Below, piece after piece: positions 1 to 7,712 of a stretch of 16,994 bases of DNA. Every line of letters starts with the position of its first letter. The stretch's first letter is position 1. A program made the translations under genes and the position numbers. The DNA comes from RGIG1959 sp045651865 (GTDB lineage: Bacteria; Bacillota; Clostridia; Oscillospirales; Acutalibacteraceae). The stretch is taken from the NCBI GenBank assembly GCA_045651865.1, contig JAZRTC010000132.1, positions 1 to 16,994 on the forward strand. The letters run 5' to 3'. The notes beneath the pieces are model-generated. The model did no database searches. It had not been told where the DNA came from and saw only the letters and a program-made list of their open reading frames with translations.

Positions 1-323
1 ATGATGTCCATGTCGAAGAGCTCGCTGCCGGTGCGGCTCCTGTTGCGGTTCCTGCTGCCGCTCCTGCTCCCGCTGCTGCTCCTGCCGCTGCCCCCGCTGC
101 TGCTGCAGAGGGCACCGCTGTGGAAAGCCCGATGCCCGGCACGATCCTGAATGTCAATGTCAACGCGGGTGCAACCGTGAAGGCGGGCGATGTTCTGGTC
201 GTTCTCGAGGCTATGAAGATGGAAAACGAGATCAAGGCTGCTGAAGACGGCACCGTGACCGCTGTCCATGTCCGCAAGGGCGACAGCGTTGAGTCGGGTA
301 CTCCGCTTGTGACGATCGCGTAA
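1..323 (+). CDS. Biotin carboxyl carrier protein of a biotin-dependent decarboxylase/carboxylase (5' partial)
   Basis: The reading frame is open from base 3, so the true start lies before the window; 106 residues are visible. Residues 8-35 are almost only Ala and Pro with a few Val, a typical flexible swinging-arm linker. The rest is a biotinyl/lipoyl-attachment domain: ESPMPG at 41-46, then the EAMKM biotinylation motif with Lys72 (codon 216-218), then the second half of the beta-barrel. The family carries carboxybiotin between a carboxyltransferase and a second partner, either a membrane decarboxylase beta subunit or a biotin carboxylase. The carboxyltransferase gene follows 36 bases downstream, so the two proteins very likely form one complex. 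Which complex (oxaloacetate, methylmalonyl-CoA or glutaconyl-CoA decarboxylase, or split pyruvate carboxylase) cannot be settled because the upstream genes are missing. A GTG at 120 is only an internal valine, not the start. Confidence 0.93.
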   Translation, partial: DVHVEELAAGAAPVAVPAAAPAPAAAPAAAPAAAAEGTAVESPMPGTILNVNVNAGATVKAGDVLVVLEAMKMENEIKAAEDGTVTAVHVRKGDSVESGTPLVTIA

Positions 324-359
324 ATCTTTTGACCATAAGATTGAAAGGATGGATGAATA

Positions 360-1760
360 ATGGCTAAGGTAGGAATTACCGAAACCATCCTGCGCGACGC
401 GCATCAATCCCTCATTGCCACCCGTATGACGACTGAGGAGATGATCCCCGCGCTGGAAATGCTCGACAAAGTTGGTTTTCACTCGCTGGAGTGCTGGGGC
501 GGCGCGACATTTGACTCGTGCCTGCGCTTTTTGAATGAAGATCCGTGGGAGCGTCTGCGCACCCTGAAAAAGCACATGCCCAACACCCCGCTTCAGATGC
601 TGTTCCGCGGTCAGAATATGCTCGGCTACCGTCACTATGCGGACGATGTCGTGGAATATTTCGTGCAGAAGTCGGTTGCAAACGGCATCAATGTGATCCG
701 TATTTTCGACGCACTCAACGATCTGCGCAACCTGCAGACCTCGATCAATGCCGCCAAGAAGGAAAAAGGCGCGCATGCACAGGTTGCCGTGTCGTACACC
801 ACCGGCCCCGTGTTCACCACGGAGTACTATGTGGATTACTGCAAAAAGCTCGAAGAAGCGGGCGCGGACTCCATCTGCCTGAAGGATATGGCGGGTCTGC
901 TTGTACCGTACACCACTTATGAGCTTGTTAAAGCAATCAAAGAAAATGTCAAGATTCCGCTTCAGGTGCACTCGCACTTCACGGCGGGCATTGCCGATAT
1001 GGTGATGATGAAGGCGATCGAAGCAGGTGCCGATGTGATTGACACTGCGCTGTCGCCGCTTGCACTGGGTACCTCGCACCCCGCAACGGAGTCGATGGTA
1101 GCCGCGCTTCAGGGCACCGAGTATGACACCGGTCTTGATCTTGTGCAGCTGACTGAGATTGCCAAGCATTTCACCGGTCTGCGTCATAAGTATCTCGAGA
1201 GCGGTCTTCTCAACCCGAAGATGCTCGAGGTTGATGCCAATGCACTGATTTATCAGGTTCCGGGCGGCATGCTGTCCAAGCTTGTCAGCCAGCTTAAGCA
1301 AGCCGGCAAAGAAGATCAGCTTCAGGCTGTTCTTGAGGAAGTGCCGCGCGTCCGTGCTGATGCCGGTTATCCGCCTCTTGTTACCCCGTCCTCCCAGATC
1401 GTCGGCACCCAGGCGGTGTTCAATGTGATCCAGGGCGAGCGCTATAAGATGGTCACCAAGGAATTCCGCGGTGTCGTCCGCGGCGATTACGGTCGTACTC
1501 CCGTGCCGATCGATCCCGAGTTTGTCAAGAAGATCATCGGCGACGAAGAGCCGATCACCTGCCGTCCTGCCGATCAGCTCGAGCCCGAGCTTGAGAAGCT
1601 TCGTCTGGAAATGGCGGAGTGGTATGAGCAGGAGGAAGATGTCCTGTCCTATGCCCAGTTCGGTCAGGTAGCGGTGAAGTTCTTTGAGCAACGCCGCAAC
1701 GCGAAATACGGCGTGGACGGTGCGCACTACAACGCCGAAAACAAGGTTCATCCCGTGTAA
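360..1760 (+). CDS. oadA: Oxaloacetate decarboxylase alpha / pyruvate carboxylase subunit B-like carboxyltransferase
   Basis: This 466-residue protein moves carboxyl groups between oxaloacetate/pyruvate and biotin. Residues 1 to about 280 form the HMGL-like TIM barrel: RDAHQS at 12-17 with metal-ligand Asp13, SICLKDMAG with the probable carboxylated Lys175, and metal ligands His204 and His206 in the VHSHF stretch. The remainder matches the conserved PYC/OADA C-terminal domain. There is no biotin domain at the C-terminus, which fits the separate carrier gene just upstream. ATG 360 is preceded by an AAAGGATGG ribosome site. A Na+-pumping decarboxylase is one possibility and an archaeal-type split pyruvate carboxylase (PycB) another. 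No biotin carboxylase gene is visible, which mildly favours the decarboxylase. The symbol is therefore tentative, but the carboxyltransferase family is clear. Confidence 0.92.
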   Translation: MAKVGITETILRDAHQSLIATRMTTEEMIPALEMLDKVGFHSLECWGGATFDSCLRFLNEDPWERLRTLKKHMPNTPLQMLFRGQNMLGYRHYADDVVEYFVQKSVANGINVIRIFDALNDLRNLQTSINAAKKEKGAHAQVAVSYTTGPVFTTEYYVDYCKKLEEAGADSICLKDMAGLLVPYTTYELVKAIKENVKIPLQVHSHFTAGIADMVMMKAIEAGADVIDTALSPLALGTSHPATESMVAALQGTEYDTGLDLVQLTEIAKHFTGLRHKYLESGLLNPKMLEVDANALIYQVPGGMLSKLVSQLKQAGKEDQLQAVLEEVPRVRADAGYPPLVTPSSQIVGTQAVFNVIQGERYKMVTKEFRGVVRGDYGRTPVPIDPEFVKKIIGDEEPITCRPADQLEPELEKLRLEMAEWYEQEEDVLSYAQFGQVAVKFFEQRRNAKYGVDGAHYNAENKVHPV

Positions 1761-1765
1761 TTCAG

Positions 1766-1803
1766 ATGACCTGAAAAGCTCTGCAAAGGGCTTTTCAGGT
1801 CAT
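1766..1803 (+). terminator. Hairpin terminator after oadA
   Basis: Arms ATGACCTGAAAAGC (1766-1779) and GCTTTTCAGGTCAT (1790-1803) pair perfectly over 14 bp. One G-U and one C-G pair extend the stem to 16 bp around a 6-base loop. It lies 6 bases after the oadA stop. The trailing T-run is short (TTTATT), so termination may be partial. It separates the decarboxylase locus from the yicC operon. Confidence 0.7.
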
Positions 1804-1831
1804 TTATTCCACTTAACAAAGGAGAGGTCGT

Positions 1832-2710
1832 ATGGTCAGAAGTATGACGGGCTACGGCCGTGCCCAACAGATTTTGGACGGAATGGATATCACCTTTGAG
1901 ATCAAATCCGTCAATCACCGTTATTTTGAATATTCTTCGCGCTTGCCGCGCGCTTACGGTTTTCTGGATGACAAGATCAAGCAACACCTTCGCGGTATGA
2001 TCTCACGCGGCAAGATCGATGTATATCTGTTTATTGAAACAACGGATGCTCCCGGAAGCTCCGTTACTGTGAACCATTCGCTTGCCAAGGCATATCTGGA
2101 TGCCTATGAAGAAATTGCGGAGACTTACGGTCTGCGCAACGATATGACGGCATCGATGCTGGCACGCAATCCCGATGTGCTGGTCGTTCACAAGTCTGCT
2201 GAGGATGAGGAAGCCATCTGGCAAGCCGTGAAAACGGTCGTTGACGAAGCGGTTGACCGTTTTGTTGCCATGCGTGAGACCGAGGGTGTCCGTATGCGCG
2301 AAGACTTGCTGTCCCGCCGTCAGACCATTCTTGATATCGTTTCTCAGATTGAGGAACGCTCGCCGCAGACAGTCAAAGAGCACAACGACAAATTGCTTGC
2401 CCGTATGCAGGAGCTTCTCGGCTCGGCAACCGTGGACGAGCAACGCCTGCTGACGGAAGCGGCACTGTTTGCCGATAAGATCGCCGTGGCGGAAGAAACT
2501 GTCCGTCTGCGCAGTCATATGGATCAGCTTGAGCAAATGCTGTCGGGCGGTGAAGCAATCGGCAGGAAGCTGGATTTCCTTGTACAGGAGATTAACCGCG
2601 AGACCAACACCATCGGCTCGAAAGCATCGGATGTCACGATTGCCCGATTGGTTGTGGATATGAAAGCGGAGATTGAAAAGATCCGCGAGCAGCTCCAGAA
2701 TATTGAGTAA
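1832..2710 (+). CDS. yicC: YicC family endoribonuclease
   Basis: The 292-residue protein matches the YicC/YloC family from end to end. It opens with SMTGYGR at 4-10. The C-terminal DUF1732 part includes an ALFADK segment, a VRLRSHM segment and the NRETNT signature at 255-260 followed by GSKA. Family members are cytoplasmic; E. coli YicC has been described as an endoribonuclease acting in small-RNA turnover, and the Bacillus homologue YloC sits in the same genomic position. The ribosome site AAAGGAG lies about 7 bases before ATG 1832. It is the first gene of the long housekeeping run and is followed 12 bases later by remA. No promoter could be recognised in the 28 bases between the upstream terminator and the start. 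Confidence 0.95.
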   Translation: MVRSMTGYGRAQQILDGMDITFEIKSVNHRYFEYSSRLPRAYGFLDDKIKQHLRGMISRGKIDVYLFIETTDAPGSSVTVNHSLAKAYLDAYEEIAETYGLRNDMTASMLARNPDVLVVHKSAEDEEAIWQAVKTVVDEAVDRFVAMRETEGVRMREDLLSRRQTILDIVSQIEERSPQTVKEHNDKLLARMQELLGSATVDEQRLLTEAALFADKIAVAEETVRLRSHMDQLEQMLSGGEAIGRKLDFLVQEINRETNTIGSKASDVTIARLVVDMKAEIEKIREQLQNIE

Positions 2711-2722
2711 GGGGATGACCGT

Positions 2723-2971
2723 ATGAAGCTGTTGAATATCGGCTTTGGCAATATGGTTTCGGCAAACCGCTTGTTAGCGATTGTCAGTCCCGATTCCGCG
2801 CCGATCAAGCGCATTATTCAGGATGCTAAAGACAGCGGCCGCCTGATTGACGCGACTTACGGTCGTCGCACAAGGGCGGTGCTGATGATGGACAGCGATC
2901 ATGTGATCCTGTCGGCCATCCAACCGGAAACGGTCGCGGGACGACTCGCGAACGACGAGGAGGAGAACTAA
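2723..2971 (+). CDS. remA: RemA/DUF370 family DNA-binding regulator
   Basis: This 82-residue protein is nearly collinear with Bacillus RemA, with NIGFGNMVSANR at 5-16, SPDSAPIKRII at 22-32, GRRTRAV at 47-53 and DSDHVILS at 57-64. RemA oligomerises and wraps DNA; in Bacillus it activates extracellular-matrix and osmoprotection genes. What it controls here is unknown. The ribosome site AAGGGG is 8-9 bases upstream. The gene lies between yicC and gmk exactly as in Bacillus, and its last codons hold the GAGGAGG ribosome site of gmk, so the two are probably translationally coupled. Confidence 0.95.
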   Translation: MKLLNIGFGNMVSANRLLAIVSPDSAPIKRIIQDAKDSGRLIDATYGRRTRAVLMMDSDHVILSAIQPETVAGRLANDEEEN

Positions 2972-2973
2972 CA

Positions 2974-3597
2974 ATGTCTAAAAAAGGTATGCTTATCGTG
3001 CTGTCGGGTCCTTCGGGATCGGGCAAGGGTACGATCATCAGCAAGCTGATGGAAAAGCGTGACGATATGGCACTTTCGATCTCGATGACAACGCGCAAGC
3101 CGCGCGAGGGAGAGATCGACGGCGTGCATTATTACTTCACCACCCGTGAAGAATTTGAGAAAATGCAGTCTCTGGGTGCCTTTTTGGAATCCGCCGAATA
3201 CAACGGCAATTACTACGGCACGCCCGAAAGCGATGTGCGCAACTGGCTTGCCGAGGGTAAAAATGTGATTCTCGAAATCGAGGTACAGGGTGCGGAAAAA
3301 GTGATGGATTACCGCTCGGATCTGGTGTCGGTCTTCATCACCATCCCGTCGATGGAGGAGCTTTACCGCCGTCTGAAGGGCCGTAACACCGAGACCGAAG
3401 AAACCATTCAAAAACGCATGGCAGTCGCCAAACGCGAGCTGCAGCGCGCGTTCCGCTACGACTATGTTGTGATCAACGATGAAGTCGACCTCGCGGTGGA
3501 GCGTATCAACACAATTATTGAAGCGGAGCAAATGCGTTTTGCCCGCATGGATGAAGATTATATCAAGGGGGTTCTTGAACATGCTCAGACCGAGTGA
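2974..3597 (+). CDS. gmk: Guanylate kinase
   Basis: The 207-residue enzyme phosphorylates GMP to GDP with ATP in the cytoplasm. The P-loop GPSGSGKG is at residues 12-19. It is followed by the GMP-binding segment (STTRKPREGE-type, here SMTTRKPREGEIDGVHYYF) and by the nucleotide-monophosphate kinase core ending near DEVDLAVERI. Length is normal for the family. ATG 2974 comes 2 bases after the remA stop and is preceded by a strong GGAGGAG site. Its last 17 bases overlap the start of rpoZ, a conserved partner in Firmicutes. Confidence 0.97.
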   Translation: MSKKGMLIVLSGPSGSGKGTIISKLMEKRDDMALSISMTTRKPREGEIDGVHYYFTTREEFEKMQSLGAFLESAEYNGNYYGTPESDVRNWLAEGKNVILEIEVQGAEKVMDYRSDLVSVFITIPSMEELYRRLKGRNTETEETIQKRMAVAKRELQRAFRYDYVVINDEVDLAVERINTIIEAEQMRFARMDEDYIKGVLEHAQTE

Positions 3598-3802
3598 TAT
3601 TGAACAATTGAAAGGCGAAAACAGCCGCTACGCCGTTGTGGTGGCGGTTGCCAAGCACGCACGCGATATCGCGGATAAGGCGATTGAAGACGGCAAGATC
3701 ATCATTGAAAAGCCCGTCAGCCTTGCCATCGAAGATTTCAAGAGCGGCGAGTACAAGGTGTTTGCCGCTTCGTCCGATGACGACGACAGCACTGAGGAAT
3801 AA
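3581..3802 (+). CDS. rpoZ: DNA-directed RNA polymerase omega subunit
   Basis: This small protein has 73 residues. It begins MLRPSDIEQL, followed by the SRYAVVVAVAKHARDIADKA helix (equivalent to the SKYxLVxxxAKRAR core of omega), then KPVSLAIEDFKSGE, and ends in an acidic tail (DDDDSTEE). Omega helps fold and hold the beta' subunit. ATG 3581 was chosen over in-frame codons further upstream because an AAGGGGG site sits 9 bases before it and the homology begins there. The gene overlaps gmk by 17 nt. Position after gmk matches Bacillus. The coaBC gene that follows rpoZ in Bacillus is absent and priA comes next. Confidence 0.92.
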   Translation: MLRPSDIEQLKGENSRYAVVVAVAKHARDIADKAIEDGKIIIEKPVSLAIEDFKSGEYKVFAASSDDDDSTEE

Positions 3803-3807
3803 TCACC

Positions 3808-6273
3808 GTGCCGGAGTCTGTCATCGTCAAGGTTGCCGTAGAAAAAGCGGTCTACCATTTCGATAAGCTGTACAGCTATCATATTCCCAAAGCACTCGGC
3901 ACAGCAGATGTCGGGTGTCGGATCGTTGTGCCTTTCGGTAAAGGCAACCGTCGCTGTCAGGCGATCGTTATAGAACACGACACAAAAACCGATTTTAGGA
4001 AACTAAAACCGGTTTTTGCCATACTTGACGATAAGCCGCTTTTCACCGCAGAAATGCTGTCTTTGGCAAAATTTGTCAAGGAACGCACCTTTTGTTCGTT
4101 GTACGATGCGGCGATGGCGATGTTGCCACCCGGTCTGTATATGAAGCTGAAGCCCTGCTACGCGGCGGTTACTCCGCGCAATGAGGAACAGTTTGAAGCG
4201 CTGTCAGCTAATGAGCAAGCGATTGTAGAGTGGCTGGAAAACGCGCCCGACGGCGTCTTCGCCGATAAGCTGTCTGCGAAGTTTGATCGTGACCTGACAG
4301 CGGAGTTGCAGGTCCTTGTGCAAAAAGGATTGATCATCCGCTCCGACACGGCAAAACGCCTTGCGGCGGATGCCACGGTGCGAATGGCACGGCTGACACT
4401 TCACGGTGATGAGCTGGAACAGGCGATCGCGCTTCATAAATGTTCCGAAAAACAACGCACTGTTTTGTCTCTTCTGGAGGACTGCGGTGCCGCTTCGGTG
4501 AAGGAACTGTGTTATTTTGCTTCGGTCACGCCCGCTGTTGTGACGGCGGTACATAAAAAAGGTTTGATCGAGCTGTATGACACTGAGGTACTGCGCTCTC
4601 CTGTGGCACAGGGATCGCAGGAGCTTCCTCCGATCTGCTCCGTACGCTTAAGCGACGAACAGCAGGCGGTATACGAAGGACTTGTCGCTTGTTGTGACAG
4701 CGGTAAACCTGCCGCGGCATTGCTTCATGGTGTCACGGGAAGCGGCAAAACGCAGGTGTATATGAACCTGATCGACCGTGTGCTTGAGAGCGGTCGCACC
4801 GTGCTGGTACTGGTGCCGGAAATTTCGCTGACACCGCAGATGATGAGTCTGTTTTTAAAACGCTACGGCAGACGCGTGGCATTGCTCCACAGCGGATTGT
4901 CGCTTGGTGAACGCACGGACGAATGGAAACGCGTTCGCCGCGGTGATGCGTCCATCGTGCTTGGTACGCGCTCGGCGGTATTTGCACCGCTTGATAATCT
5001 GGGACTGATCGTGGTGGATGAGGAGCAGGAGCATACCTATAAATCCGACAGTTCGCCGCGATATCACACCCGCGATGTGGTGCGATATCGCTGTGCGCAG
5101 AACAATGCGCTGATGCTTTTGTGCTCGGCAACACCGTCGGTCGAATCGTATCATAATGCGCTCAGCGGTCGGTATCAGCTCTTCAGCCTGAAGGCCCGCT
5201 ACGGACAAGCCGGTTTGCCACGGGTGCAGATTGTGGATATGCGCGAGCAACCGCTGGCAGACGGACTTCTCAGCGAACCGCTGTGCAACGCGCTTACCGA
5301 TTGTTTTGATAAAGGCAAACAGGCGATTTTGCTGTATAACCGCCGCGGGTATCACACCTTTGTGTCCTGCCGCAGTTGCGGTCATGTCATCACCTGCCCG
5401 TCGTGCAGTATTTCGATGACCTATCACGCGGCGAATAACCGCCTGATCTGCCATTATTGCGGTCGCATCGAACCGTATAAAAACGAATGTCCGGAATGCG
5501 GCTCGGATAAGGTGCGTTACTCAGGGCAGGGAACACAGCGCATCGAAGAAGCCCTCGCGGCGAAATTTCCCGATGCGCGTGTACTTCGCATGGATGCGGA
5601 TACCACGATGTCCCGCTTTGCGTATGAGGAAAAATTCTCCGCTTTTGCCCGCGGAGAATACGATGTGATGATCGGCACACAGATGGTTGCCAAGGGACTG
5701 GATTTCCCCGATGTGGCGCTGGTTGGTGTGCTGTCGGCGGATATGTCGCTGTTTTGTGATGATTTCCGCTCGTTTGAAACGACTTTTGCGCTTCTGACGC
5801 AGGTCATCGGCCGTGCAGGTCGCCGCTCGGAAGAGGGTGTCGCGCTTGTGCAGACCTATGCACCCGAGAATGAAGTGATCGGACAAGCCGCAGCGCAGGA
5901 TTATCTCGCGTTTTATCATACCGAGATTGAGGCACGGCGTGCAATGGGCTACCCGCCGTATACCGATCTGTATCTGTTCGGTCTGACGGGACTCAAAGAG
6001 AACGATGTCAAAACCGCCGCACAGAAGCTGTTATCTATTTTGCGCTATCTGGCGGGGCATAAATACCCCGATCTCAAGCTGATCGTGCTGGATCCGTCTC
6101 CTGCGACGGTGAGCAAGATCGCGGGGAAATATCGGTACAAACTGCTGATGAAAACGGTCAATACCGCTCGTCTTCGCGAGATGGTGACCGAGGCACTCGA
6201 TGCCTATCAGCACGAAAGTATCAGCAAATATGTCAGTGTATACGCGGATGTCAATCCGTCCGCGATGATATGA
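3808..6273 (+). CDS. priA: Primosomal protein N' (replication restart helicase)
   Basis: The 821-residue superfamily 2 helicase reloads the replisome at stalled forks. It has an N-terminal 3'-DNA-binding domain (1 to about 110) and Walker A GVTGSGKT at 308-315. Walker B is VVDEEQ at 402-407, a DEEQ form also familiar in clostridial PriA. CSATP is at 439-443. The zinc-binding insert has eight Cys at 521, 524, 530, 533, 548, 551, 561 and 564. Motif V is near GTQMVAKG and motif VI is QVIGRAGR at 665-672. The start is GTG 3808, with a TGAGGA site 8-9 bases upstream inside the end of rpoZ. Length is slightly above the usual 730-810. An unusual hairpin lies in its 5' part (listed separately). Confidence 0.96.
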   Translation: MPESVIVKVAVEKAVYHFDKLYSYHIPKALGTADVGCRIVVPFGKGNRRCQAIVIEHDTKTDFRKLKPVFAILDDKPLFTAEMLSLAKFVKERTFCSLYDAAMAMLPPGLYMKLKPCYAAVTPRNEEQFEALSANEQAIVEWLENAPDGVFADKLSAKFDRDLTAELQVLVQKGLIIRSDTAKRLAADATVRMARLTLHGDELEQAIALHKCSEKQRTVLSLLEDCGAASVKELCYFASVTPAVVTAVHKKGLIELYDTEVLRSPVAQGSQELPPICSVRLSDEQQAVYEGLVACCDSGKPAAALLHGVTGSGKTQVYMNLIDRVLESGRTVLVLVPEISLTPQMMSLFLKRYGRRVALLHSGLSLGERTDEWKRVRRGDASIVLGTRSAVFAPLDNLGLIVVDEEQEHTYKSDSSPRYHTRDVVRYRCAQNNALMLLCSATPSVESYHNALSGRYQLFSLKARYGQAGLPRVQIVDMREQPLADGLLSEPLCNALTDCFDKGKQAILLYNRRGYHTFVSCRSCGHVITCPSCSISMTYHAANNRLICHYCGRIEPYKNECPECGSDKVRYSGQGTQRIEEALAAKFPDARVLRMDADTTMSRFAYEEKFSAFARGEYDVMIGTQMVAKGLDFPDVALVGVLSADMSLFCDDFRSFETTFALLTQVIGRAGRRSEEGVALVQTYAPENEVIGQAAAQDYLAFYHTEIEARRAMGYPPYTDLYLFGLTGLKENDVKTAAQKLLSILRYLAGHKYPDLKLIVLDPSPATVSKIAGKYRYKLLMKTVNTARLREMVTEALDAYQHESISKYVSVYADVNPSAMI
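3984..4017 (+). other. Terminator-like hairpin inside the priA coding sequence
   Basis: Left arm AAAAACCGATTTTAG (3984-3998) pairs with CTAAAACCGGTTTTT (4003-4017), with one A-C mismatch in 15 positions. The arms enclose a GAAA tetraloop (GNRA class) closed by G-C. The 3' arm ends in five T, so the structure resembles an intrinsic terminator. It covers priA codons for about residues 59-70. It could be an attenuator, a pause site or an mRNA-stability element, or simply a product of the Lys/Phe-rich peptide coded there. Confidence 0.45.
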
Positions 6274-6288
6274 AAGTGAGTGAATAGT

Positions 6289-6753
6289 ATGGCGATCCGT
6301 AACATTGTCAAGGAAGGCGACGATACTCTTGCAAAGGTGTGCCGTCCTGTGACCGATTTCAACGAGCGCTTGTGGCAGCTGCTCGACGATATGCGCGACA
6401 CACTGGCGGTGGCTGACGGTGTCGGTCTTGCCGCGCCGCAGGTCGGTATTTTGCGCCGTGTGTTTATTATGAATGTGGGTGACGGTCTGATCGAAGCGGT
6501 CAACCCGGAAATCGTCCTGCGCGAAGGCGAACAGCAAGAGGTTGAGGGCTGCCTGTCCTGCCCGGGTGAATACGGTATCACGAAACGCCCGCAAAAGGTA
6601 CGCATGAAGGCACAGGACCGTCATGGCAACTGGTTCTTTGTGACGGGTGAGGATCTCAAAGCCCGTTGTATTTGCCACGAATACGACCATCTGGACGGCG
6701 TGCTGTTCAAAAACCGCACGATGCGGATGCTTGATCCGTCCGAACTGGCGTGA
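6289..6753 (+). CDS. def: Peptide deformylase
   Basis: The 154-residue metalloenzyme removes the formyl group from nascent N-terminal methionine. All three signatures are present: GVGLAAPQ at 44-51, EGCLS at 86-90 with metal-ligand Cys88, and HEYDH at 130-134 giving two His ligands and the catalytic Glu. ATG 6289 is preferred to an in-frame GTG at 6280, because an AAGTGAG site lies 8 bases before the ATG and most homologues begin MAxRxI. It follows priA by 15 bases and precedes fmt, whose product adds the formyl group this enzyme removes; that pairing is widely conserved. Confidence 0.96.
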   Translation: MAIRNIVKEGDDTLAKVCRPVTDFNERLWQLLDDMRDTLAVADGVGLAAPQVGILRRVFIMNVGDGLIEAVNPEIVLREGEQQEVEGCLSCPGEYGITKRPQKVRMKAQDRHGNWFFVTGEDLKARCICHEYDHLDGVLFKNRTMRMLDPSELA

Positions 6754-6763
6754 GGTGAACGGA

Positions 6764-7690
6764 ATGCGTATTGTATATATGGGCACGCCCGAGTTTGCCG
6801 TGCCGTCGCTTCAGCGACTGATCGACGACGGACACGAGGTTGTTCTCGCCGTGACCCAGCCCGATAAACCCGTCGGACGCAAGCAGGTGATGACACCGCC
6901 GCCTGTCAAGGTGTGCGCAATAGAACACGGTATTGCCGTGTATCAGCCGACCTCAATGAAAACCGAAGACGCCCTTGCAACGCTCCGTGAAGCGGCCCCC
7001 GATGTGATCGTTGTCGCCGCTTACGGCAAGATTCTGCCCAAAGCGGTGCTGGATCTGCCGCCGCACGGTTGCATCTGTGTACACGCGTCGCTTCTGCCCG
7101 CGTATCGCGGCGCCGCTCCGATCCAATGGGCTGTGTTGAACGGCGAGGAAGTTGCGGGTGTCACCACGATGATGATGGATGAAGGCATCGACACGGGCGA
7201 TATGTTGTTGAAGGCTTCGCGCGAACTGCCGTCGGATATGACAGCGGGTGAGCTTCACGATCTGCTCAGCACAGACGGTGCACAGCTGATCAGCGACACC
7301 TTGGTTGCACTCGAAAACGGCACATTGCCCAGAACTCCTCAACCGACGGAAAGCACGACGGCTTATGCGTCGATGCTGGACAAGCGCCTTTCGCCGCTTG
7401 ATTTCCAAAAACCCGCGAAGGAGCTTCACGATCAGGTGCGCGGACTTTGTCCGTGGCCCAGTGCCAATTGCACACTTCACGGCAAAACAATGAAGGTGCA
7501 TAAGACAGAACTCGGTGAGCCGACTACGCTTCCCGCGGGAAGCGTGTGCGCGCTGGATCCCTTGTCGGTTGCATGCGGTGACGGCAACAGCCTGCGTATG
7601 CTCGAGGTACAGTATGAAGGTAAGCAACGGATGAAGGCGGCAGATTTTCTGCGCGGTCACGCGGTTGCTGTCGGAGAAATCTTAAACTAA
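6764..7690 (+). CDS. fmt: Methionyl-tRNA formyltransferase
   Basis: The 308-residue enzyme transfers formyl from 10-formyltetrahydrofolate to initiator Met-tRNA. The N-terminal Rossmann-type domain starts MRIVYMGTPEFAV. The folate-site signature HASLLPAYRGAAPIQWA is at 107-123, and GIDTGDML at 141-148 holds catalytic-type Asp143. The C-terminal tRNA-binding domain begins around residue 205. The family's catalytic triad is Asn-His-Asp (E. coli N106, H108, D144). Here His107 and Asp143 are present, but the Asn position reads Cys105 (codon TGT, 7076-7078). ATG 6764 was chosen because homology begins there and GAGGTG lies about 7 bases before it; an upstream in-frame ATG would run into def. Whether the Cys form is active cannot be judged from sequence. 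Confidence 0.95.
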   Translation: MRIVYMGTPEFAVPSLQRLIDDGHEVVLAVTQPDKPVGRKQVMTPPPVKVCAIEHGIAVYQPTSMKTEDALATLREAAPDVIVVAAYGKILPKAVLDLPPHGCICVHASLLPAYRGAAPIQWAVLNGEEVAGVTTMMMDEGIDTGDMLLKASRELPSDMTAGELHDLLSTDGAQLISDTLVALENGTLPRTPQPTESTTAYASMLDKRLSPLDFQKPAKELHDQVRGLCPWPSANCTLHGKTMKVHKTELGEPTTLPAGSVCALDPLSVACGDGNSLRMLEVQYEGKQRMKAADFLRGHAVAVGEILN

Positions 7691-7712
7691 GCGATAAAAA
7701 GGAGGGAGTGCC

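Noticed and set aside
33..110. GCT/GCC/CCT triplet run that looks like a microsatellite
   Set aside because: It codes the normal Ala/Pro linker of biotin carrier proteins and mixes synonymous codons.
120..122. GTG as start of a 67-residue biotin-domain protein
   Set aside because: The frame stays open upstream through a typical linker to the window edge, so the GTG is an internal Val.
5014..5031. DEEQ instead of DEEH Walker B in PriA
   Set aside because: As far as I recall, this variant is common among clostridial PriA proteins, so it is not treated as unusual.
6055..6073. Small CGGGG/CCCCG hairpin in the 3' part of priA
   Set aside because: It is only five pairs with an 8-base loop and no T-run, as expected by chance in coding DNA.
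6280..6288. GTG 6280 as the def start
   Set aside because: ATG 6289 has better ribosome-site spacing and matches the usual N-terminus of the family.
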